From NCBI GenBank assembly GCA_029883975.1, contig JAOUIL010000011.1:1-57955 (forward strand): 57,955 bases of DNA, in the 5' to 3' direction. Shown in pieces: positions 29,531 to 35,782 of this stretch; position 1 is the first letter of the stretch, and the number at the start of each line of letters is the position of its first letter. This DNA comes from Betaproteobacteria bacterium (GTDB lineage: Bacteria; Pseudomonadota; Gammaproteobacteria; Burkholderiales; SG8-39). Made by a program: the position numbers and the translations under genes. A model generated the notes under the pieces. The model worked only from the letters and a program-made list of their open reading frames with translations, was not told the origin of the DNA and did no database searches.

Positions 29531-29953
29531 ATGAAACGCATCCTGGTGCCGGTCGACGGCTCCGACATTTCGCTGCGCGGCCTCAAGCTCGCCGCGCAGC
29601 GCGCGCGCGAGGCGAACGCCGAGGTGCACGTGCTGCACGTCGAGCCGCCGATGCATTACGAGGAGCTGCGCACCTACGCGCTGCGGCCCGACCTGGAGGA
29701 GCTGCGCGGCCGCGCCTGCCGGCGCATCCTCGACGCCGCGGCTGCGATCATGACCGCGGAGAAGCTGCAGCACGTCGAGCACCTGCAGAACGGCGAGGTC
29801 GCGCACACCATCGCGCAGTACGCGGATGCGCACAAGGTCGACGAGATCATCATGGGCACGCGCGGCCTGGGGGCGTTCGGCTCGATGATGCTCGGCTCGA
29901 CCGCCCTGCGCGTCGTGCACCTCGTGCACGTGCCGGTCACGCTCGTCAGGTAA
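29531..29953 (+). CDS. Universal stress protein, single domain
   Basis: The 140-aa protein is a single UspA domain: MKRILVPVDGSDIS start and the nucleotide motif GTRGLGAFGSMMLGSTALRVV. A Shine-Dalgarno (AAGGAGAAG) precedes the ATG. It belongs to the hemN transcript by spacing (13 nt after the previous stop, 4 nt before the next start). Confidence 0.9.
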   Translation: MKRILVPVDGSDISLRGLKLAAQRAREANAEVHVLHVEPPMHYEELRTYALRPDLEELRGRACRRILDAAAAIMTAEKLQHVEHLQNGEVAHTIAQYADAHKVDEIIMGTRGLGAFGSMMLGSTALRVVHLVHVPVTLVR

Positions 29954-29957
29954 GCGG

Positions 29958-31196
29958 ATGGACGAAAGCTGGCTGCGGCTGGCGGTCGGCGCCGGCATCG
30001 GGCTGCTGATCGGCCTGGAGCGCGAGCGCAATCCGTCCGCCAAGGCGGGCGTGCGCACCTTCGCGCTGATCGCCGTCGCCGGCACGCTGGCCGCGCTGCT
30101 CGAGGCGCAGGCCGGGGTGGGCTGGCTGGTGGCGGTCGGGCTCGCGGCGGTCGCCAGCATGCTGATCGCGGCCTACGCGCGCGAGCCGCAGAAGGGCGAT
30201 CCCGGCACGACCACCGTCATCGCCGCGATCGTGTGCTACCTGCTCGGCGTGCTCGCCGGGCGCGGCGACAGCGCGCTCGCCGGCGCGCTCGCGATCGGCG
30301 TGACGGCGCTGCTGTACTTCAAGCCGGAGCTCGAAGGCTTTTCCGTGGCGCTCAAGCGCCACGAGCAGGTGTCGGTGCTGCAGTTCCTGGTGGTCACCTT
30401 CATCGTGCTGCCCATCCTGCCCGACCGCGCCTACGGGCCGTACGAAGTGCTCAATCCGCGCCACGTGTGGCTGATGGTGGTGCTGATCGCCGGCATCGGC
30501 CTGGCGAGCTACCTCGCGCTGCGCATCGCCGGCACGCGCGGCGGCGCGATCCTGACCGGCATCCTGGGCGGGCTGGTGTCCTCGACCGCCACCACGGTGC
30601 TGTACGCGCGCCGCGCCGGCGAGTCCCTCGCGATGGAGCGCATCGCCTTCGGCGCCGTGCCGCTCGCCAACCTGGTGCCGCTGGCGCGCATCGCGCTGCT
30701 GGCGGCCGTCATCTCCCCGGTGCTCGCCGCGCGCCTTGCGCCGGCGCTCGGCGCGGCGCTCGCCGCGGGCGTGCTGGTGTGGGCGATCGGATTCAGTCGC
30801 GCCGCGCCGGAGGCGGAAGCGGGCGCGCCGGAGATCCGGAACCCGGCGGAGATGCGCACGGCGCTGCGCTTCGCGGCGGTCTACGCCGTCGTGCTGCTGG
30901 CTGCCGCGTGGCTTTCGGACCTCGCCGGCCCGCGCGGCCTGTACGCCGCGGCGCTCGCCTCGGGCCTCGTGGACATCGACGCCATCACGCTCTCGGCGTT
31001 GAACCTCTTCGGCGAGGAGCGCGTGCCCGCCGCCGCCGCGACGCTCGCCATCGGGCTCGCGTACCTCGCCAACTCGGCCTTCAAGCTCGGGGTGCTGTTC
31101 TGGTACCACCGGCGCCTGGCGTGGCGCACGCTGTGGCCGCTCGCCGCAGCGCTCGCCGCGGGCGGCGCGGCGCTGGCGCTCGCACCGGTCGGCTAA
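29958..31196 (+). CDS. MgtC/SapB-DUF4010 family membrane protein
   Basis: The 412-aa protein has an N-terminal MgtC/SapB domain (GAGIGLLIGLERERNPSAKAGVRTFALIAVAGTLAAL, with the GLERE signature). The C-terminal DUF4010 membrane domain has GGLVSSTATTVLYARRAG and ASGLVDIDAITLSALNL. The total is about eleven helices. This fusion family is widespread but uncharacterised; a transporter role is likely from topology. It converges with the next gene, overlapping its 3' end by 4 nt. Confidence 0.82.
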   Translation: MDESWLRLAVGAGIGLLIGLERERNPSAKAGVRTFALIAVAGTLAALLEAQAGVGWLVAVGLAAVASMLIAAYAREPQKGDPGTTTVIAAIVCYLLGVLAGRGDSALAGALAIGVTALLYFKPELEGFSVALKRHEQVSVLQFLVVTFIVLPILPDRAYGPYEVLNPRHVWLMVVLIAGIGLASYLALRIAGTRGGAILTGILGGLVSSTATTVLYARRAGESLAMERIAFGAVPLANLVPLARIALLAAVISPVLAARLAPALGAALAAGVLVWAIGFSRAAPEAEAGAPEIRNPAEMRTALRFAAVYAVVLLAAAWLSDLAGPRGLYAAALASGLVDIDAITLSALNLFGEERVPAAAATLAIGLAYLANSAFKLGVLFWYHRRLAWRTLWPLAAALAAGGAALALAPVG

Positions 31197-31639
31197 CGCG
31201 TCACCACCACCGGCAGCTTGGAGTGCGCGAGCACGCGCGCCGTCTCGCTGCCGAGCAGCAGCCCGCCGAGGCCGCCGCGCCCGTGCGAGGCCATGGAGAT
31301 GGCGTCGCATTTCTTCGCCTTGGCGGCCTTGAGGATGCCCTGCCAGGGCTGGTCGGCCGTGACGTGCACGCTGCCGCAGGCCACGCCCGCGGCCTGCGCC
31401 TCGATCTCGATGGCGGCGAGCGCCTTCTTCGCGGCGCGCTCGGCGGCGCGCTTGTACTCCTGCGGCGAGTTGATCGGGCCGTAGACCACGCCCTCGCTGT
31501 ACATCGGCGTCGTCCAGGGCGCGGAGACATACACGCCGGTGACGCGCGCGCCCAGCGCTGCGGCGAGCTTGACGCCCGCCTTGATGCCCTTGGCGGCGAG
31601 CTTGGATCCGTCGGTGCTGATCAGGATGTGCTTGAACAT
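31193..31639 (-). CDS. Universal stress protein, single domain
   Basis: The 148-aa UspA protein has MFKHILISTDGSKLAAKG at the N-terminus and the nucleotide motif SHGRGGLGGLLLGSETARV. It is a stand-alone gene with its own FNR-type box 63.5 bp (centre) upstream, a TAGAGT -10-like hexamer at 31668-31673 and an ACGGAG ribosome-binding site. It is therefore a conventionally led member of the same regulon. Confidence 0.9.
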   Translation of the reverse strand: MFKHILISTDGSKLAAKGIKAGVKLAAALGARVTGVYVSAPWTTPMYSEGVVYGPINSPQEYKRAAERAAKKALAAIEIEAQAAGVACGSVHVTADQPWQGILKAAKAKKCDAISMASHGRGGLGGLLLGSETARVLAHSKLPVVVTR

Positions 31640-31695
31640 GCGGGCTCCGTGAGGTGTCGGCCCGTGTACTCTACGTCCGCGGCGCGCAGGCCCGG

Positions 31696-31709
31696 TTGAC
31701 GCAGGTCAA
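31696..31709. promoter_or_regulatory. FNR/DNR-type box for the minus-strand usp gene
   Basis: The site is TTGACGCAGGTCAA, which overlaps the stop codon of the DNR-like gene upstream. A minus-strand -10-like TAGAGT lies at 31668-31673, 22 nt away. The predicted leader is about 22 nt with a Shine-Dalgarno. Confidence 0.75.
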
Positions 31710-32401
31710 TCCTCCAGCCCGGCGGCCCGCGCGAGCCCGGCGCGGTCGAGCAGCACGACCTCGCGCCCGGCGACCGATACCAGCCCCGACTGCGCGAGCT
31801 CGTGCAGGGCGCGCGAGAAGGTCTCCTTGGTCATGCCGAGGCGCGCGGCGATCAGCTTCTTCGGCGCGGGCAGCGTGACGCGCGCGGCCTCCGGCGACCC
31901 GGCGAGCGACTCGAGGTAAGCGGCGAGGCGCTCGCCGGCGCCGTGCATCGTGGTCGCCTCGAAGTCGCAGATCAGCGCATGCATCCGCTCGCTCAAGCTG
32001 GCGATGATGTTGAGCCCGAACTGCGCGTCGCTCGACACGAGCGCGAGCATGGGCTCGGTCGGCACCACCACAACGCGCGTGTCGACGACGGCCATGGCGT
32101 CCACGGGCAGCGGGCGGCGCATGAAGGCCACCACCTCGCCGAAGGTCTGCGACGGCCCCACCAGGCGGATGACGCGCTCGGCGCCCGACGGGCCGTGCAG
32201 CGCGAGCTTGACCATGCCGTAGGCCACCGCGACCACCCCGGGGGCCATCTCGCCGTGCCGCACCACCATCTCGCCGCGCCGGTAGTGGCGCGAGCTCGCC
32301 GTGCGCTGGATCTGCTCGAGGTGCTCGCGCGAGACGTGCCGAAACAGCGGCAGCCGGGCGATGACGCCTGCCGCCTGGCGCGGGCGCGGAACGGCGCTCA
32401 C
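31706..32401 (-). CDS. Crp/Fnr-family regulator, DNR/NNR-like (no Fe-S cysteines)
   Basis: The 231-aa protein has an N-terminal cyclic-nucleotide-type beta-roll (RGEMVVRHGEMAPGVVAVAYGMVKLAL...TFGEVVAF), a long dimer helix and a C-terminal helix-turn-helix LIAARLGMTKETFSRALHELAQSG. The recognition helix keeps Glu, Ser and Arg, so it should read TTGA half sites as FNR does. It lacks the FNR cluster cysteines, which places it with the DNR/NNR group that senses NO, usually through heme. GTG start at 32401 overlaps the small membrane-protein gene. It is the last gene of the cytochrome b/heme-copper operon. Confidence 0.85.
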   Translation of the reverse strand: MSAVPRPRQAAGVIARLPLFRHVSREHLEQIQRTASSRHYRRGEMVVRHGEMAPGVVAVAYGMVKLALHGPSGAERVIRLVGPSQTFGEVVAFMRRPLPVDAMAVVDTRVVVVPTEPMLALVSSDAQFGLNIIASLSERMHALICDFEATTMHGAGERLAAYLESLAGSPEAARVTLPAPKKLIAARLGMTKETFSRALHELAQSGLVSVAGREVVLLDRAGLARAAGLED

Positions 32402-32586
32402 GGCGACGGCCCGAGCAGGTGCCGCGCGAGCCAGAAGGCGGCCAGCGCGAGCGGCAGCATGATGGCGAAGAAGGCCACCTGGCGGTTCTCGAAGCGCGCG
32501 CCGCGGCGGCGCTCGATCCAGTCGAGCAGGCGGTCGGCGCCGAAGTACAGCGCGACCGCGATCAGCGTGAACCAGAGGATGTCCAT
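32398..32586 (-). CDS. Small membrane protein of the heme-copper operon (62 aa)
   Basis: The product is MDILWFTLIAVALYFGADRL followed by a charged stretch (WIERRRGARFENRQ) and a second hydrophobic helix (VAFFAIMLPLALAAFWLARH). It is a two-helix protein with a short basic loop. It overlaps the heme-copper subunit gene by 25 nt and the dnr-like gene by 4 nt, which strongly suggests it is expressed with them. No family recognised; an accessory or stabilising subunit is plausible. Confidence 0.7.
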   Translation of the reverse strand: MDILWFTLIAVALYFGADRLLDWIERRRGARFENRQVAFFAIMLPLALAAFWLARHLLGPSP

Positions 32587-33965
32587 GCGCAGCGCCCCAC
32601 GATCAGCACGAAGAGAAAGCCGCCGGCCACCGCGGCGAGGCCGCCCAGGCCCATCAGGCCCATGGCGGCGATCTGCTCGGCGCCGCGCAGCACCTGCTCG
32701 GCGCCGGCGACCTTGCGTTGCACACCGTAGCCGCCCGACCACACCAGGCCCGCGATGTGCGCGAGCTGCCCCGCGCCGTACAGCCACGCCTGCAGCGTCG
32801 CGAGGCGCGCAGCGGGGCGCGCGTACCCCAGGCGCGGCAGCAGGTGGTAGGTCAGGCCCATGAAGGCGAGCGTCACGCCGACGATCGCGCCGTGGTAGTG
32901 GGCCGGGATCTTGACGTTGGAGCCGTCGATCAGCAGGCCGATCGCGCCGCCCGCGCCGAACAGGACGAGCGACCACCACAGCGCGGCGCGCAAGGCGCGC
33001 TCGCCGCCCTGCGCGCGCGGCGCGAGCGCGAGCGCGTGGAGCAGCGCCGCGGCGAAGGGCAGGATGGCGAGGCCGCCGCCGATCCTCATTAGCCAGGTCT
33101 GCAGCCGGTAGTGCTCGACCGAGGTGATGTCGTAGGCGAGGTAGATGACGGGCGTGGCGAACACCGACACCAGGCCGATGGCGAACAGCAGGATGGCGAC
33201 GCGCGGCGAGAGCGGCGTGCGCGCTCCCGAGGCCTCGGCGAGCGCGAGCCACGCGGCGAACATGAGCAGCGTCCAGGTGAACTGCAGCACGTGGCCGCCG
33301 CCCCAGAAAAGCACCTCGTAGTAGGCCTTGCCTTCCAGCCCGGTGGGCAACGCGGCGTACGACCAGGCGAACGCGAGGAGCGCCACCGCCGCCGAGACCG
33401 CCGCCGCATTGAGGCCGAAGGCGAGCGCGGCGGCGCCGTCGGGACGCGTGCCGACGCGCGGCGCGGCGAGCATGGAGCGCGCGACGAGGAGCATCGCGCC
33501 GAGCGCGAACAGCGCCAAGCCGCCGAGGAACACCGGGCCGTCGAGCACCGGCACGTAGTTGCTCATCACCGGCGGCTCGGCGCCGGTGAAGGGCGCGGCG
33601 CACAAGGCGAGCGTGCCCGCGACCATCGCCGCGAGTCCCGCCCAGGCGAGGCCGAGGTGCCGCTCGCCGCCGTTCAGCGTCCACAGCAGCCCGGCGAACG
33701 CCGCGAACCAGACGAGCACCGAGAGGTCCACGTGCACCACCAGCGCGATGCGGAAGAAGTCCGCCACGGCGAACAGGTCCTTGGTGAGCGGCGCGCGCGC
33801 CAGCACCAGCAGGATCGAGAACAGGCCGGCGCCGAGCAGCGCGCCGACCGCGAGCGACAGCCAGGCCGCGGCCAGGCGGCGGCGCGCGCCTTCCGGCACC
33901 GCGAGCGCATAGTGCGCCGCGCGCGCCGCGCCGTAGCCCTCAGCGGAGAGCGAACTCGTAGGCAT
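32562..33965 (-). CDS. Divergent heme-copper oxidase superfamily catalytic subunit, NOR-like candidate
   Basis: The 467-aa protein has about 12 helices and the heme-copper core, but an altered site. Helix II has low-spin heme His78 (VVHVDLSVLVWF). Helix VI reads WGGGHVLQFTW, with His225, Gln228 and Phe229 where oxidases have H-P-x-V-Y, so the cross-linked Tyr is missing. In helix VII the usual His-His pair is Glu284-His285 (SVEHYRLQ). Helix X keeps His356-Tyr-His358 (IPAHYHGAIVG). Loss of Tyr argues against normal O2 reduction and for an NO reductase or new activity. No CuA or cytochrome c subunit is adjacent; two cytochrome b fusions are. ATG 33965 was chosen over upstream starts because it begins nearest the first helix. 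Confidence 0.78.
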   Translation of the reverse strand: MPTSSLSAEGYGAARAAHYALAVPEGARRRLAAAWLSLAVGALLGAGLFSILLVLARAPLTKDLFAVADFFRIALVVHVDLSVLVWFAAFAGLLWTLNGGERHLGLAWAGLAAMVAGTLALCAAPFTGAEPPVMSNYVPVLDGPVFLGGLALFALGAMLLVARSMLAAPRVGTRPDGAAALAFGLNAAAVSAAVALLAFAWSYAALPTGLEGKAYYEVLFWGGGHVLQFTWTLLMFAAWLALAEASGARTPLSPRVAILLFAIGLVSVFATPVIYLAYDITSVEHYRLQTWLMRIGGGLAILPFAAALLHALALAPRAQGGERALRAALWWSLVLFGAGGAIGLLIDGSNVKIPAHYHGAIVGVTLAFMGLTYHLLPRLGYARPAARLATLQAWLYGAGQLAHIAGLVWSGGYGVQRKVAGAEQVLRGAEQIAAMGLMGLGGLAAVAGGFLFVLIVGRCAWTSSGSR

Positions 33966-35274
33966 CGCCGTGGCGGGCATAAGTGACGGTGGGACGCAGG
34001 TGCGGCTCGCGCGCGCCGGCGAAGCGCTCCGCGGACAGCTCGAGGCCGGTGCGCCAGGCGCACTCGCCCTCGCGGCAGCCAATTGCCTTCACGCGGCGCG
34101 CACCGTTGCGCAGCGCGTACTCGACGAAGGAGGGCGGCAGCATGGCGAGGCAGCGTAGCGCGATGCCGCCCGACCCGCGCGCATGCTCGCAGCGGAACAC
34201 GACTTCGTCGGCGGGCAGCGCCTGCTGCATGCGCTCGCGCAGCGCGTGCACCGTCAGGTCCGGCAGGTCGATGCCCGAAGCGAGCTCGGCGACGCTGCGG
34301 AACGGTGTCGCCGACGGGCAGGCGCCGGCGCAGATGCCGCAGGCCGCGCAGCGTGCCTCGACCACGAGGGCGCGCTTGCCCACCAGCGTCACCGCTTCGT
34401 ACGGGCAGTCGGCGACGCAGCGTCCGCAGCCGTTGCAGTTCGCGGGATCGACCTGCGCCACCGGGGCGCGCGGCCGCGCCGCGAGGTACGGCAGCGCTGC
34501 GAGCGCGAGCGTGACGCCGCCCACTGCCCACCACAGGAGCGCGGGCGAGGTGGCGTACATCAGCGGATGCACGAAGAGCAGGAACCAGTCCATCTGCAGC
34601 CCCTGCGGCACGGCCGCGGGATCCCAGCGCGCGCCGGAGGCGACCGGGTGCAGCAGCGCCAGCGCGAGCAGCATGCCGAGCAGGCCGAAGGCGAGCGCGC
34701 GCGGCGCCACGGTCGCCGGCCGGCCGAGGCGCTGCACGTGCACCCACATGCCGGCGAGCAGCGCGAGCGGCAGGCCGATGTGCAGGAAGACGAACAGCGA
34801 GAAGAGCCGGTCCGTGATGCTCTCGCCGCCGAGGAAGTTGCGCGCCATCGGCTCCGCGCCGATGCCCGCGGCAAGCATCCACTCGGCGGTGGCCTGCGCG
34901 GAGAACTGCGCGCGCGCGTCCCACACCAGCCAGTAGCCGACGATGCCGGAGGCGTAGAGCAGCCACACGAGCGGCACGCCCGAGATCCAGGTGAAGGCGC
35001 GAAAGCCACGGAAGCGCCCGGCGGCGAGCTCGCGCAGGATGTGCAGCGCGAGCACCACCACGAACGCGTCGGCAGCGTAGCGGTGCAGGCTCCTCAGCAC
35101 GCCGCCGAACCACCACTCGAGCGCGCCGATCGAGTCGTAGGCGCCCGCGATGCTGGTGTCGAAGCGGATGTACAAGTAGATGCCGCTCGCCGCGAGCATC
35201 CAGAACAGCGCGAAGCCGAGCGCGCCGAGGTGGCGCCACGGCGCGAGAACGAGATAAATGGGGACTGTCCCCAT
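33940..35274 (-). CDS. Cytochrome b fused to 2[4Fe-4S] ferredoxin and MvhD/FlpD-like domain
   Basis: The 444-aa protein has an N-terminal cytochrome b with two bis-His pairs (His64/His78 and His165/His179, each 13 residues apart). A later helix begins MDWFLLF at Asp229, reminiscent of a degenerate PEWY Q-site. A soluble 2[4Fe-4S] domain follows (Cys280/283/286/290 and Cys309/312/315/319). The C-terminus has a four-Cys MvhD-like segment (Cys362, Cys375, Cys400, Cys405). This wiring would pass electrons between a soluble Fe-S partner and membrane b hemes. The chosen ATG at 35274 lies inside an AAATGGGGA/TCCCCATTT palindrome; an ATG at 35301 is also in frame. It overlaps the heme-copper gene by 26 nt. 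Confidence 0.8.
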   Translation of the reverse strand: MGTVPIYLVLAPWRHLGALGFALFWMLAASGIYLYIRFDTSIAGAYDSIGALEWWFGGVLRSLHRYAADAFVVVLALHILRELAAGRFRGFRAFTWISGVPLVWLLYASGIVGYWLVWDARAQFSAQATAEWMLAAGIGAEPMARNFLGGESITDRLFSLFVFLHIGLPLALLAGMWVHVQRLGRPATVAPRALAFGLLGMLLALALLHPVASGARWDPAAVPQGLQMDWFLLFVHPLMYATSPALLWWAVGGVTLALAALPYLAARPRAPVAQVDPANCNGCGRCVADCPYEAVTLVGKRALVVEARCAACGICAGACPSATPFRSVAELASGIDLPDLTVHALRERMQQALPADEVVFRCEHARGSGGIALRCLAMLPPSFVEYALRNGARRVKAIGCREGECAWRTGLELSAERFAGAREPHLRPTVTYARHGDAYEFALR

Positions 35275-35276
35275 TT
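35256..35276. repeat. 21-bp perfect inverted repeat at a gene start
   Basis: The sequence is AAATGGGGA-CTG-TCCCCATTT on the plus strand: 9-bp arms around 3 nt. It lies across the start of the cytochrome b-ferredoxin gene, supplies its likely ATG and encodes the first residues (MGTVPIY). It is AT-richer than its surroundings. Its form is like the short palindromic repeats dispersed in many proteobacterial genomes; I see only this copy in the window. Confidence 0.6.
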
Positions 35277-35278
35277 GC

Positions 35279-35782
35279 CTAGCTGCGGAAGACGAAGCCA
35301 CCTTTGCCCTTGGAGAAGTCGATGAGCAGCGCCGCGCCGGGCGCGAGCTCGAGCGTCGCCTCGCGCTCGTAGTTGAAGCCCTCGCCGGGCCGGTCGCGCA
35401 GGCGCGCGACGATGCGATGCCGCCCCGCCGGCAGCGGCAGGCGGTGGTACACAGTGGCGTTGCCGTCGCGCTGCACGCCCGAGGGCGGCACTTCGCGCCG
35501 TAGCGCGACCTGGCCGTCCACCTCGAGCTCTACGAGCAGCACGGCGCGCTCGCGCGGGCAGTCGAGCGCCGCACGCATGTTGGGCGCGAGCTTCGCCAGC
35601 TCCTCGGGCGAGCGCTGGCGGCAGGGTTCCTTGCGCTCGGCGGCGTGGATGAACGACAGGCGCACGAGCGCCTCGTCGGGCGCGAGCGTGGAGAAGCGCG
35701 GCTCGGTGGAAAAGTAGCCGATCAACGCCATGAGCGGCACGTACAGCGCGAGCTGCGCGGCGATCTGCAGCGCGCGCTTCAT
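35279..35782 (-). CDS. Membrane-anchored protein of the cytochrome b/heme-copper operon, unknown function
   Basis: The 167-aa protein has a single N-terminal helix (ALQIAAQLALYVPLMALIGYF) and a soluble, mostly beta domain with RLPLPAGRHRIVARLRDRP and a C-terminal GAALLIDFSKGKGGFVF. Cys54 and Cys75 could pair. The topology suggests a periplasmic domain tethered to the membrane. No family recognised with confidence; it superficially resembles FixH-like anchored proteins but lacks a convincing match. It overlaps the flavin-cytochrome b gene by 4 nt and lies 4 nt upstream of the chosen start of the ferredoxin-cytochrome b gene. Confidence 0.75.
   Translation of the reverse strand: MKRALQIAAQLALYVPLMALIGYFSTEPRFSTLAPDEALVRLSFIHAAERKEPCRQRSPEELAKLAPNMRAALDCPRERAVLLVELEVDGQVALRREVPPSGVQRDGNATVYHRLPLPAGRHRIVARLRDRPGEGFNYEREATLELAPGAALLIDFSKGKGGFVFRS

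Noticed and set aside
32562-33965. Annotation as a cbb3-type or ordinary cytochrome c oxidase subunit I.
   Set aside because: The active-site Tyr is absent, one CuB His is Glu, and no CcoO/CcoP or CuA subunit is adjacent.
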